64,000 nt of DNA from Desulforapulum autotrophicum (GCA_020723285.1 DYJE01000004.1:62001-126000), one strand, 5' to 3'. Shown: positions 8,637 through 20,052, numbered from the stretch's first letter. Notes: generated by a model not told the origin, from the sequence alone. Numbers and translations: made by a program.

Positions 8637-8912
8637 ATGGAAGCATTACAGTTTTTCGTGGTCAGTTCATTCGCAGCAGCCCTTGCTATCGCTATCGCCG
8701 CTTTCGGTTGCGGTCTTGCTCAGGGTATGGGTCTCAAGGCAGCCGTTGAAGGTATCGCAAGAAATCCCGAATCTTCAGGTAAAGTAACGGTGACCATGCT
8801 CATCGGTCTCGCCATGATCGAATCTCTCTGTATCTATGCTCTGGTTGTTGCTCTCATTCTGATCTATGCACATCCCCAGGCAGCCGCGATTGCTGAACTT
8901 CTTGCAAAATAA
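8637..8912 (+). CDS. atpE: F0F1 ATP synthase subunit c
   Basis: Two-helix proteolipid, 91 residues, forming the rotor ring. The ion-binding carboxylate is Glu62 in [14 protein letters not shown], and the loop ARNPESSGK is typical. ATG 8637 is preceded at eight bases by AAGGAG; a GTG at 8631 is too close to that site. Gln29 and Glu62 are 33 residues apart and Ser63 and Tyr67 follow, matching Gln32, Glu65, Ser66 and Tyr70 of the Na+-binding Ilyobacter c-ring, although the position of Thr67 there is Leu64 here. Coupling-ion choice is therefore open. Confidence 0.95.
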   Translation: MEALQFFVVSSFAAALAIAIAAFGCGLAQGMGLKAAVEGIARNPESSGKVTVTMLIGLAMIESLCIYALVVALILIYAHPQAAAIAELLAK

Positions 8913-8946
8913 GGTTTTCATCTGAAAATCTTGATGGCAATCCAAA

Positions 8947-8979
8947 GGGGTTGTACCTGTGAGGGTACAACCCCTTTTT
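8947..8979 (+). terminator. Rho-independent terminator of the F0 operon
   Basis: An 11-bp perfect stem, GGGGTTGTACC (8947-8957) with GGTACAACCCC (8964-8974), has a six-base loop and is followed by TTTTT. It lies 34 bases after atpE, so the transcription unit ends without any further ATP synthase gene. Confidence 0.93.
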
Positions 8980-8995
8980 GCATGGAAAAAGGCAC

Positions 8996-9024
8996 TTGAC
9001 CCTTTGAAACGGGGCGATTATAGT
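8996..9024 (+). promoter_or_regulatory. Sigma-70-type promoter of the FHA gene
   Basis: TTGACC (8996-9001) and TATAGT (9019-9024) are separated by exactly 17 bases. The site lies directly after the atpE terminator and about 130 bases before the FHA-domain gene, leaving a leader of roughly 120 bases. Confidence 0.7.
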
Positions 9025-9152
9025 AGGCAACGTGACATTTCCAAAAAAAACTCCAGACCACATTTGGATTAGGAATCATAAGCCTTTCAAGGCTTTTCCT
9101 CGATCGTGAGCTGATTAGAACGAAAGAGCCCTGCTCTCCGGGAGGAACCGAC

Positions 9153-9896
9153 ATGCCCAACCTGAGGTTGATGTTTGATAACAAGCTGATTGATCAATAC
9201 GCCGTGGAATACGGGAACCCCCTCACCATCGGCCGTAAGGAAACAAATCACATCGTGATCAGCAATCTGGCCGTCTCCTCAAACCATGCACGGGTTGAAT
9301 TCAAGGATGACGGCGTCTACATCAGCGATATGGAAAGCAAGAACGGGACTTTTGTCAACGGCAACACCATCATGACCTGCCGGTTGAAAGACGGCGATGA
9401 AATCATCATCGGCAAACACAAACTGCTGTACTCCGAGTCCGACGGCGGTAAACGGGTCTATCCCGGCGGGCCGGCCGGAGCGCCCACGTCCGCTCTCGAC
9501 TCCACCATGGTTCTTGACACCAGCCGTCACAGGGACATGCTGTCCAATATTCTGACCGGATCAAAAAAAGCCGATGGGGCCAAACGGAAAACACCCATTC
9601 CCGTCCTTTTATATATCAAGGGCGGCGAGGGAAAGGTCGTGCTCAGGAATAAATTCACCCGCATAGGCAAGGAAGACACCAACGACATCGTTGTCAAAGG
9701 GTTGTTTGTCGGGGCAAGGGCCGCCACCGTGACAAAGCGCAGCGACGGGTACTTCATCTCCCACATGAAAAGCTGGGCCAGGACCTGTGTCAACGGCGAG
9801 AAAGTCAAGGAAGCCAGAAAGCTGGAGCACGGCGACATCGTCACGCTGGGCGGTCTCACCATGAAATTCCTGTCCAAACCCAAGAAAAACGCCTGA
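9153..9896 (+). CDS. Double FHA-domain protein
   Basis: FHA domains bind phosphothreonine peptides. The first (about residues 22-75) has all key positions: Gly-Arg 27-28, Ser43 and His45 (SSNHARVEF), and Asn64-Gly65 followed by Asn69-Gly70. The second (about 163-220) has RIGKEDTNDIVV and CVNGEKV but GARAATV in place of the Ser-x-x-His phosphate-binding loop, so it may not bind phosphate. No kinase or secretion genes adjoin it. A GGGAGGAA sequence precedes ATG 9153. The partner is unknown. Confidence 0.88.
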   Translation: MPNLRLMFDNKLIDQYAVEYGNPLTIGRKETNHIVISNLAVSSNHARVEFKDDGVYISDMESKNGTFVNGNTIMTCRLKDGDEIIIGKHKLLYSESDGGKRVYPGGPAGAPTSALDSTMVLDTSRHRDMLSNILTGSKKADGAKRKTPIPVLLYIKGGEGKVVLRNKFTRIGKEDTNDIVVKGLFVGARAATVTKRSDGYFISHMKSWARTCVNGEKVKEARKLEHGDIVTLGGLTMKFLSKPKKNA

Positions 9897-9949
9897 AACC
9901 CTGTTTCGATTCGGGATGTTTGCCAGAGTTGTTTTCGTTCGGAACAGCT

Positions 9950-12811
<2,862 letters not shown>

Positions 12812-12813
12812 GG

Positions 12814-13827
12814 TCAGATCATGCCTTTCATGTGGACAGCCTGCGTTGCAGCAAGGCGGACAGCTTCAAGGAGGCTTGTGGGGTCGGCCAGGCCATGCCC
12901 TGCTATGTCATACGCCGTGCCATGATCCACCGAGGTCCGGATGATGGGAAGGCCCAGGGTGGTGTTGACCCCGTCTTTGAAGTGGAGAAGTTTGAAGGGG
13001 ATCAGGCCCTGATCGTGGTACATGGAGACCACCACGTCAAAACGACCCTGAGCCGCATGAACATATACCGTATCCGGCGGATGGGGGCCGCTGACCTCGA
13101 AACCCTCGTCTCTGACCATGGACAGGGCCGGGAGGATCAGGGATTCTTCTTCATGTCCGAACAGGCCTTCTTCTCCGCCATGGGGGTTCAGGGCCGCCAC
13201 GGCGATCCGGGGTTTCCGGATGCCGAATTTTTTCCGTAAGTCGTGGCCGGTCACGCGGAGGGTGTCGGCAATGGCCTGCTGTGTGATGGATTCCGCCACC
13301 TTATTTAAAGGAATATGGATGGTGACCAGAACCACGGACAGGGTTTTTCCACTCATCATCATGACAAAACGGTCCGCTCCTGTCCGTGCGGCGATCATTT
13401 CCGTATGACCGTGGAATTCCGATCCGGCTTTTTTCATGGCCAGCTTGTTGATGGGGCAGGTGGCCATGGCATCGATGCGGCCTTCCATGGCGAGATCGGC
13501 GGCTGTGACAATATAACGGATCATGGCCTGCCCTGTCCGGATTGTGGGAGCACCGTAAACGAGCTCGTCCGGCTGGAGATCCGACAGAACCAGAACGTCG
13601 GGGCGGTCTGCCATGAAACGGCACTCATCCATGGAGGTAATGGCGTTGAAACGGGTATGGATTCCGGCCCGTCTGATTTCTTTTTCAAGGACGTTCACAT
13701 CGCCGAGAACCAAAGGTCTGCATATGGATCTGATATCTTTGGAATTCAAGGCTTTAACCAGAATTTCAGGTCCGATTCCGGTGGGATCACCCAACGTGAT
13801 GCCGATGACAGGCAAGGGCTTGGTCAT
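12814..13827 (-). CDS. pdxA: 4-hydroxythreonine-4-phosphate dehydrogenase (PdxA family)
   Basis: NAD-dependent oxidation of 4-hydroxythreonine 4-phosphate in DXP-dependent vitamin B6 synthesis. Typical PdxA segments are GITLGDPTGIGPEI, the metal-site GHTEMIA (His), AALNPHGGEEGLFG, MYHDQGLIPFK and VDHGTAYDIAG. Its 337 residues are full length. Some PdxA-family members act on other substrates (PdxA2), so pathway identity is slightly open without the other pdx genes. Confidence 0.92.
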   Translation of the reverse strand: MTKPLPVIGITLGDPTGIGPEILVKALNSKDIRSICRPLVLGDVNVLEKEIRRAGIHTRFNAITSMDECRFMADRPDVLVLSDLQPDELVYGAPTIRTGQAMIRYIVTAADLAMEGRIDAMATCPINKLAMKKAGSEFHGHTEMIAARTGADRFVMMMSGKTLSVVLVTIHIPLNKVAESITQQAIADTLRVTGHDLRKKFGIRKPRIAVAALNPHGGEEGLFGHEEESLILPALSMVRDEGFEVSGPHPPDTVYVHAAQGRFDVVVSMYHDQGLIPFKLLHFKDGVNTTLGLPIIRTSVDHGTAYDIAGHGLADPTSLLEAVRLAATQAVHMKGMI

Positions 13828-14416
13828 GGATTTATCCTCAGTGATTCAAGGGATTATGGATTACGGTATCATCAAGCCAAAAAAATGGGATTATACCTGC
13901 GGACGGATAAAAGAAAAATGAAAAAATGAAAGAGGTAAAAATGTATTGACAATGAGTAAACCACGGAAAGGATAGGGGTTGTTTTTCAGTGATTTTTAAT
14001 GGGGTTCATTTAAGAAAAACCGATTAAATCGGAGTAAAACAGCGAGAATCAGAGTTCTTCCGTTGTGCTCCATCATGAAGCTTTTCCATGAATCCCCCTA
14101 ATAATACTTGCAAAAACAACCGGGTGAAAATAGGTTGTATTTCGAAAAGGTTGTGGAATGTATAGAATAATATTTAGTTAAAACAGGATATTAATTAAAT
14201 GTTTCGAACCATGTTCAGCTGGTCGAAAAATTCAGATCTTCCGGCTTGACTCGGTTTCTTCTTTATCCTAAAAAGTTCTTCACATCGTTCGGAGTGCCTG
14301 ACGATCTCCGAAATCCAGTAAAAACCGCAGAGTTTCGACGACATAAAGTCATAATTATATTTTTGGTTTTTTATTAACTTTTTTTAATCGTCTTTTTTTG
14401 ATGAGAGTGATTATTT
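13828..14416. other. Intergenic region between pdxA and the dnaA-like gene
   Basis: This 589-base gap separates divergent genes and is AT-rich, most strongly in the last 70 bases before the dnaA-like gene, with runs of A and T. TTGACA occurs at 13946-13951 without a good -10 at normal spacing. I looked for DnaA boxes (TTWTNCACA). Only imperfect ones were found, such as TTCTTCACA near 14276 and TGTGGAATG near 14152, with no cluster, so no origin is called. No reading frame here looks like a gene. Confidence 0.5.
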
Positions 14417-15781
14417 ATGGAATCTGTCTGGGCAGAAGTTAAATCAGCAATCAAAGAACAAATCCCAGGTCATAGTTTCCGCATGTGGATTGATCCCATT
14501 CAGTTTTCAAGAGGCAGCGATCAGCGGATCGTTCTGGGCTGCCCGAATTATTTTTCCAAAAAAAGAATTGAAAACCAGTACAGTGACCTGATCCGAACGG
14601 AAATCAGGAAAATGTTCGGAACGGGCTGGGAGCTTGTGCTTGAAGTCACGGCCAAAAGCCACAAGAAAAATTCGGAGAAACACGCAGGTTCGTCTTTTCC
14701 AGTTTCAAACCAGCTCGTTCTTCCTAAAATCGGAAATCCGGTGATGCACAGCGGCCGGATGCTCAGAGACCATTTTACCTTTGACGAGTTCGTGGTGGGC
14801 AGCAGCAATGATTTCGCCTATTCTGCGGCCTTGTCTCTGGCCATGGGAGCCCAGACCCGCAACAGCAGCCTTCTTCTGATGAGCGGAACGGGCATGGGCA
14901 AAAGCCATCTTTCACAGGCCATCGGGCACTACATCGCCAAAGAGAAACCGGCGGAAAGGGTTTACTACATCACGGCGGAAGACTTCACCAACGAGATGAT
15001 CGGCTCGCTCAAGAACAACACATCCCACCAGTTCAAGGAAAAGTACAGAACCCGCTGTGACGTCCTTCTGCTCGAAGATATCCAGTTTCTCACAGGCAAA
15101 GAGCACACTCAGGTGGAGCTGGCCATGACCCTGGACCATCTGTTCGAGTCGGGCAAAAAAATCATGTTCAGCAGCAGTTGTCTGCCTTCGGACATCCCCA
15201 GGATGAACGATCAGCTCAAGTCCAGATTTTCGTCGAGCATCATCTCGCATATCGATGCGCCGGATTTCAAGACACGGGTCCGGATACTGAAGAAAAAAGC
15301 CGCCCGCGAGAACTGCCGCATCCCCGACGGAATCATCGATTACCTCGCGGGAGAGCTGACAGGGGATGTCCGCCAGCTGGAAAGCGGGCTTGTGGGGGTG
15401 ATCGCCAAGTCCAGCCTTCTCGGAGTCCCCATCGACATGGAGCTTGCGGAAAGCGTGGTCAGGAACATTGCAGTGGCGCGGAAAGCCATCACCATCGATC
15501 TGATCAAGGAAACAGTATCCAGGGAATACGGCATTACCGTTCCTGAAATGATTTCCAAGTCACGCAAACAGACCGTGGTCCGTCCCAGGCAGATCGCCAT
15601 GTACCTTTCACGGAAGTACACGGACCAGACATTGCAGGCCATCGGCAAGAGCTTCAACCGGTATCATGCCACGGCCATGCATGCGGTGGGCTGTATCGAA
15701 AAGTCCATGAAAGAGGAAGTGGCTGTCAAAAAACATATTGATTATATTTCTAAAAAGCTTGAAACAGGAGTTGCCCGTTAG
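14417..15781 (+). CDS. dnaA: Divergent chromosomal replication initiator DnaA (or DnaA paralogue)
   Basis: 454 residues with DnaA domain order. An N-terminal domain I (WAEVKSAIKEQIPGHSFRMWIDPI) is followed by a linker and an AAA+ ATPase with Walker A around Lys162 (SGTGMGKSH), Walker B LLLEDIQFLTGKEHTQVEL and sensor LKSRFSSSI. A C-terminal helix-turn-helix domain (RPRQIAMYLSRKYTDQTLQAIGKSF) closes it. Two classical signatures differ: the usual Walker B Asp-Asp reads Glu-Asp, and the DNA-box-reading GGRDHTTVxHA reads NRYHATAMHA. It has no dnaN, recF or gyrB beside it. It may be the sole initiator of a lineage with altered boxes, or a second DnaA. Confidence 0.85.
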   Translation: MESVWAEVKSAIKEQIPGHSFRMWIDPIQFSRGSDQRIVLGCPNYFSKKRIENQYSDLIRTEIRKMFGTGWELVLEVTAKSHKKNSEKHAGSSFPVSNQLVLPKIGNPVMHSGRMLRDHFTFDEFVVGSSNDFAYSAALSLAMGAQTRNSSLLLMSGTGMGKSHLSQAIGHYIAKEKPAERVYYITAEDFTNEMIGSLKNNTSHQFKEKYRTRCDVLLLEDIQFLTGKEHTQVELAMTLDHLFESGKKIMFSSSCLPSDIPRMNDQLKSRFSSSIISHIDAPDFKTRVRILKKKAARENCRIPDGIIDYLAGELTGDVRQLESGLVGVIAKSSLLGVPIDMELAESVVRNIAVARKAITIDLIKETVSREYGITVPEMISKSRKQTVVRPRQIAMYLSRKYTDQTLQAIGKSFNRYHATAMHAVGCIEKSMKEEVAVKKHIDYISKKLETGVAR

Positions 15782-15806
15782 ACTTGGGATTCCTGATCGT
15801 CTCTCC

Positions 15807-15847
15807 ATCCGCCTGCCCCAGCGGCCCCATGTTCTTCTGAGGCGGAT
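15807..15847 (+). terminator. Hairpin after the dnaA-like gene, possible terminator
   Basis: ATCCGCCT (15807-15814) pairs perfectly with AGGCGGAT (15840-15847) around a 25-base loop, 26 bases after the stop codon. It has no U-run, so termination is only a guess. Confidence 0.3.
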
Positions 15848-15964
15848 CATTAATTTGCAGTGCTGTGTTTTTCGCGATGCAAAAAATCGTCAAGGTATGA
15901 TATAGTCTTAAACATCATTAAAGATCCATCCGCAGAGTTTGTTGTTTTTCAGGAGTGTTTATTC

Positions 15965-16141
15965 ATGGAATTGAAACATGATTGTTGCAACAGAAGGATG
16001 TTCGAGCATTACGAAATCGCTTTGAAAAGTCTTGACAAGGCCAGTGAAATAGCACTGAAGCTGGGCATTTATCCCGAGGAGATTTTAAGGATGAAAGAGC
16101 TTGAGGTCAAAGAACTGAAGCAGCATTTTCTGAACAGGTAG
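15965..16141 (+). CDS. Small hypothetical protein, 58 residues
   Basis: I do not recognise this family. The frame from ATG 15965 is preceded by AGGAGTG at normal spacing. It encodes a mostly helical acidic/basic peptide with a His-Asp-Cys-Cys-Asn stretch near the start (MELKHDCCNRR) and heptad-like leucines in ALKSLDKASEIALKLGI. The frame remains open upstream to 15860, but the ribosome-binding site favours 15965. It ends 14 bases before the GlcD-type gene and is probably co-transcribed with it. Confidence 0.55.
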   Translation: MELKHDCCNRRMFEHYEIALKSLDKASEIALKLGIYPEEILRMKELEVKELKQHFLNR

Positions 16142-16155
16142 CGTTCCTTAAGGCC

Positions 16156-17538
16156 ATGACCCTCTCGCCATCTCTATTCAAAGAACTCAAGGACATCGCA
16201 GGCCCCGGAAATATCACTGCTGAACCCGAAGATCTGGCGTGCTACGCCTATGATTCCATCACCCGTGGAGCCTCTCCCGACGCCGTCATCTACCCCGGTG
16301 ACACATCTCAGGTGTCGCGGATCATGGCCCTTTCGACCCGCGAAAAGATCCCCGTGACACCCAGGGGCAGCGGCTCCGGCATGACCGGAGGCTCTCTCCC
16401 CGTTTCGGGCGGCATCGTCATGGTCATGACCCGATTCAGGAAAATTCTCGAAATCGATACGGACAATCTTGTCGCACGGGTGGAGCCCGGCGTGATCACA
16501 GGGGACTTTCACAAGGCCGTGGAAGAAAAGGGCCTTTTTTATCCCCCCGATCCATCGAGCTCCGCGTTTTCCACACTGGGCGGCAATGTGGCTGAATGCG
16601 CCGGTGGTCCCAGGGCCGTGAAATACGGTGTGACCCGGGATTACATTCTGGGGCTCACCGCCGTTCTTCCCGGAGGGACGGTCATCCGCACCGGCGTGAG
16701 GACGGCCAAGGGTGTGGTGGGCTACGATCTGACCCGCCTCATCACCGGCTCGGAAGGGACCCTGGCCGTGATTACGGAAATGACGGTCCGGCTTCTTCCC
16801 AGGCCTGAAACGGTGAAAACCATGTCGGTGATGTTTCCCAGCATGGATCTGGCCGCAGAAACCGTCAGCCGGATCATGCGAAGCGGCATCGTGCCCCGGA
16901 CCGTGGAGTATCTGGACAAAGGGGCCATCGCCTGCGCCCAGAATTACACGGCCCTTGATATTTCTGACGACGTGCAGGCGGTCCTGATCATCGAAACCGA
17001 CGGTCGCCCTGAAGACGCCGAATTCTGCATGGAAGGTCTGGTCAGGATCTGCAGGGACAACGGGGCCATGGAAATCAGGACTGCGGAGACAAAGGAGGAA
17101 AAAGAGCGGCTGTGGGCCGCGCGTAAAGCCGTGTCTCCGTCCCTTTACATGTTCGGCCCGGACAAGATCAACGAGGATATCGTGGTTCCCCGGAGCCGCA
17201 TTCCGGACATGGTCCGCCGCATCGAAGAATTGAAAAAGGAAACGGGGCTCACCATGGTGAGTTTCGGGCACGCCGGTGACGGCAATATCCACGTGAACGT
17301 GATGCTGGATAAAACGGACAAAATCCAGCGTGAAAAGGCCGAATACGCTGTGGATGCCATATTCGACCATACCCTTTCCCTGGGGGGCACCCTTTCCGGC
17401 GAACACGGGGTGGGAACCACCAAAATGCCCTACCTTTCAAAGGAACTGGGGCCCGCTGAAATCGATCTGATGAAACGGATCAAAAAGGCCTTCGATCCGG
17501 AAAATCTGTTGAACCCGGGCAAAATATTCAAACCCTGA
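16156..17538 (+). CDS. glcD: FAD-linked oxidase, GlcD / D-lactate dehydrogenase type
   Basis: Oxidises a 2-hydroxy acid (D-lactate, glycolate or 2-hydroxyglutarate) with FAD. The N-terminal FAD-binding type 4 domain shows PVTPRGSGSGMTGGSLPVSGG, PPDPSS and NVAECAGGPRAVKYG. The C-terminal FAD-oxidase domain ends with the conserved GHAGDGNIHVN and LSGEHGVGTTKMPYL. Its 460 residues are the size of GlcD alone, with no fused Fe-S domain. No GlcE or GlcF partners are adjacent, so the electron acceptor and substrate are unsettled. An FAH-family gene follows after about 50 bases. Confidence 0.9.
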   Translation: MTLSPSLFKELKDIAGPGNITAEPEDLACYAYDSITRGASPDAVIYPGDTSQVSRIMALSTREKIPVTPRGSGSGMTGGSLPVSGGIVMVMTRFRKILEIDTDNLVARVEPGVITGDFHKAVEEKGLFYPPDPSSSAFSTLGGNVAECAGGPRAVKYGVTRDYILGLTAVLPGGTVIRTGVRTAKGVVGYDLTRLITGSEGTLAVITEMTVRLLPRPETVKTMSVMFPSMDLAAETVSRIMRSGIVPRTVEYLDKGAIACAQNYTALDISDDVQAVLIIETDGRPEDAEFCMEGLVRICRDNGAMEIRTAETKEEKERLWAARKAVSPSLYMFGPDKINEDIVVPRSRIPDMVRRIEELKKETGLTMVSFGHAGDGNIHVNVMLDKTDKIQREKAEYAVDAIFDHTLSLGGTLSGEHGVGTTKMPYLSKELGPAEIDLMKRIKKAFDPENLLNPGKIFKP

Positions 17539-17590
17539 TTGACGTGATGTTCGCCTCGCACGGAAATCGTTAAAAAGGAGAGTGTCTGTC

Positions 17591-18388
17591 ATGCGCGTCA
17601 TGCGATGTCTGGATTCGGAAGGAAACGTCCGCCTGGGTACGCCGGCAGGGCCGGATGCGGCGGAAGAGCTGAGATTGACAGAAAACGGCGGCTATGAACG
17701 AACCGGCCGGATGGTCACCCTAAAAAAATACCTTCCCCCCGTCGAGCCCCCGGCCGTGTTCTGCATCGGCCTCAACTACCGTGACCACGCCGGTGAAACA
17801 GGCATGGCGCCGCCCGAATACCCCATCGTGTTCATGAAAAATCCGGCGTCGGTCACCGGTCACCTTGAACATATCGTCCTGCCGTCGTCGTGCAGGGACC
17901 CCCTTCAGGCGGACTACGAAGTGGAACTGGCCGTGATCATCGGGAAAGCCGCGAGGAACGTCGGCCGTGACGAGGCTCTGTCCTATGTGAAGGGATACAC
18001 CGTGGCCAACGACGTTTCAGCCCGGATCTGGCAGAAAAAAGCCGGCGGAGGTCAATGGGTCCGTGGAAAAAGTTTCGATACCTTCTGCCCACTGGGACCG
18101 TATCTTGTCACCGCCGACGAAGTGCCGGATCCCGGAAACCTGGAGCTGGCCCTGACACTGAACGGCACGGTCATGCAGAACAGCCACACGTCCCGTATGA
18201 TTTTTTCCGTCGCCGAACTCATTTCGTATCTTTCCGAAGACACGACGCTTTTGCCGGATACGGTGATCCTTACCGGAACGCCCGAAGGGGTGGGTTTCGC
18301 CCGGAAGCCGCCGGTATTCCTTCAGCCCGGAGACCATCTTGAACTGACTGTGGGGCATTTGGGAACGCTTGAAAATCGTGTGGTCTGA
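17591..18388 (+). CDS. Fumarylacetoacetate hydrolase family protein
   Basis: Predicted metal-dependent C-C hydrolase, isomerase or decarboxylase of the FAH superfamily. Family signatures are FCIGLNYRDHAGE, PIVFMKNPASVTG, the metal ligands in ADYEVELAVIIG, YTVANDVSAR, KSFDTFCPLGPYLV and GTPEGVGFA. ATG 17591 is ten bases after AAGGAG; a GTG at 17582 is too close to that site. Following the 2-hydroxyacid oxidase, it may work on a 2-oxoacid or oxaloacetate-type compound, but the family is too broad to say. Confidence 0.88.
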   Translation: MRVMRCLDSEGNVRLGTPAGPDAAEELRLTENGGYERTGRMVTLKKYLPPVEPPAVFCIGLNYRDHAGETGMAPPEYPIVFMKNPASVTGHLEHIVLPSSCRDPLQADYEVELAVIIGKAARNVGRDEALSYVKGYTVANDVSARIWQKKAGGGQWVRGKSFDTFCPLGPYLVTADEVPDPGNLELALTLNGTVMQNSHTSRMIFSVAELISYLSEDTTLLPDTVILTGTPEGVGFARKPPVFLQPGDHLELTVGHLGTLENRVV

Positions 18389-18408
18389 TACACATCTGGC
18401 CGGTCGGG

Positions 18409-18446
18409 GTCAATGCCGTTTAGGGTTTTGAGGAAACGGCATTGAC
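18409..18446. terminator. Perfect 13-bp hairpin between convergent genes
   Basis: GTCAATGCCGTTT (18409-18421) pairs fully with AAACGGCATTGAC (18434-18446) around a 12-base loop. It lies between the ends of the FAH gene and the phospholipase-like gene. The A/T-rich stem base could serve either strand, but there is no extended U-run, so it may be a bidirectional terminator or an RNA-stabilising hairpin. Confidence 0.5.
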
Positions 18447-18460
18447 GAATAGGGTGCCGA

Positions 18461-18928
18461 TCATGGAAAATGGTTGAACTCTTCACAGGGGTCGGGGTTC
18501 TCTTCGAAATACAGCTGGATTTTTTCATCGGCCACCGCTTCTTCCGCAGGTGTCAGTGTTTTATATCCCCGGCCGTAATCCCATCCGTATCCCCAGCGGT
18601 AGGACGTGTCGTAATAAGGGGAACCCCCCATACGGACACCAACGTAAAAAAGTTCGCCGACCACGGCGCTGTGGGTTTTTTCAGTGATGCATTTTTTGAA
18701 GGCGCGGTCCGCGTTAAGCCGGTCGCTGTATGTGCCGCCTTTCCAGTAGGCGATGTCGTGGGTCAGGCAGCAGTCGCACCATAAATCGGGATTGCAGGGG
18801 ATGCCTTCGGGGACAGAGGAACATCCGTCAAAGATGAAGTCGTAGATTTCCGTGTTGGCAGCCCGGGCGTTGCCCATCCATCCCAAGGCCACGGCAAGTA
18901 CCGTCAGAAGAACTGATAGCCATTTCAT
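18461..18928 (-). CDS. Secreted phospholipase A2-like protein
   Basis: A signal peptide (MKWLSVLLTVLAVALGWMGNARA) precedes a compact cysteine-rich domain. The core CDCCLTHDIAYWKGG, with His57-Asp58, then RLNADRAFKKC, matches the Cys-x-x-His-Asp-x-x-Tyr and downstream Asp pattern of prokaryotic phospholipase A2. The usual family also has an early Ca2+-binding loop, and DGCSSVPEG may fill this role. It follows the lipase foldase gene directly: an in-frame ATG at 18949 overlaps the foldase stop (ATGA), while ATG 18928 has AAAGGAG upstream. I call the latter and note the former. Catalytic activity is inferred. Confidence 0.7.
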   Translation of the reverse strand: MKWLSVLLTVLAVALGWMGNARAANTEIYDFIFDGCSSVPEGIPCNPDLWCDCCLTHDIAYWKGGTYSDRLNADRAFKKCITEKTHSAVVGELFYVGVRMGGSPYYDTSYRWGYGWDYGRGYKTLTPAEEAVADEKIQLYFEENPDPCEEFNHFP

Positions 18929-18945
18929 TTTTGTCGTTTCTCCTT

Positions 18946-19977
18946 TCATGTTTTCACCAGGGGACGCTCCCATTCGGTGAAGGTTGATGTTTTGAGGTCG
19001 AGGATCTTCTTCGTTTTTTCTTGAGAAGAAAGATCGGTTTCTTTTTCGATCAGTTTCACCGAACGGTTGAATTCCAGAATCCTCCGGTTCAGTGAGTCTT
19101 TTTGACTGTCCAGGGCGGCGAGCCGGTCCGCCGATTCTTTTCCGTATCGTTCTTCCCGGAGGGCAAACATTCCGTTTCGATCCCCCGACTGACGCATACG
19201 TTCTATTTTTTCATCAAATTCGTTATCTTCCCGGGTCATCGCTTCTTTAGCGGCCCAGATGTGGGGGCGTTTTTCTGACAAGGATCGGAGTGCTTCCGCC
19301 TTTTCAGCGGCGGACATGGAACTGTTGTTCTGAATCTTGGTTTTTTCGATCAAGTATCGATCGGCCGCTTCCTCATCCCCGAAAAAAAGGGCGGCGATTT
19401 CCTGGCCCATCGTTTTCCGCCGCAATGCTATGCGTTCTGCCAGGATGTTTTCAAAACGCTCGATGCCCTCTTTCCGGCTGCCGGAATCCGTCATTTCCGA
19501 ACCGTCCGACAGGGATTGGCGGTACGTTTTGTAGCTCCGCCATATGTCAAGGGCCTCTTTCCGGGCCTCTCCTTTGAGGACCATGCCGATCACCTCTTCA
19601 ATCCTTCCGGAGCAGATGTCCAATCCTTCGTCGTTCACCGCCATGAGAAAAAAATCGAAAAACCGGCGGATGTCCCTTGAACGGACAAGATGACCTTCCG
19701 GCGTCATCCTTAGCGATCCGTCGATATCCACATCGGCCAGGTAGGACCGTAAGGGGCCATAATGGGATCTGTTGTTGTATTCCTCAATGGTCATGGGGTG
19801 TTCAGGTATATCTGACGGTGCGGCCTGCTCATGAAGAACCGCGGGGATATATTCCCTGATGCAGGCCTTATCAGTGAGCTTCTCTGCATGGAGCTTGTAA
19901 TATATGAACGGGCCCATAAGAAGTCCAAGGGCACCCATGACGGTACACGTGACAATGGTTTTTTTCTTCAATTCCAT
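18946..19977 (-). CDS. lifO: Lipase-specific foldase (steric chaperone)
   Basis: Membrane-anchored periplasmic chaperone needed to fold family I lipases before type II secretion. The N-terminal anchor (TIVTCTVMGALGLLMGPFIYYKL) is followed by a long, charged, helical domain. The Lif signature RxxFDYxLSAxGE appears in slightly changed form as RRFFDFFLMAVNDEG near residue 90. Its 343 residues fit the family. It lies 75 bases after the cognate lipase gene on the same strand, the classical lipase-foldase order. Confidence 0.87.
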   Translation of the reverse strand: MELKKKTIVTCTVMGALGLLMGPFIYYKLHAEKLTDKACIREYIPAVLHEQAAPSDIPEHPMTIEEYNNRSHYGPLRSYLADVDIDGSLRMTPEGHLVRSRDIRRFFDFFLMAVNDEGLDICSGRIEEVIGMVLKGEARKEALDIWRSYKTYRQSLSDGSEMTDSGSRKEGIERFENILAERIALRRKTMGQEIAALFFGDEEAADRYLIEKTKIQNNSSMSAAEKAEALRSLSEKRPHIWAAKEAMTREDNEFDEKIERMRQSGDRNGMFALREERYGKESADRLAALDSQKDSLNRRILEFNRSVKLIEKETDLSSQEKTKKILDLKTSTFTEWERPLVKT

Positions 19978-20052
19978 GATCCTTTGTCATGCTGTTTCAA
20001 TTGAAGGTGGAGCCCGCAAATAAAACGCGAATCTCCACTGCGAGAGTGATGA

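Noticed and set aside
13828-14416. Chromosomal origin next to the dnaA-like gene
   Set aside because: Only isolated imperfect DnaA boxes were found, with no array, and the usual dnaN/recF neighbours are missing. AT-richness alone is not enough.
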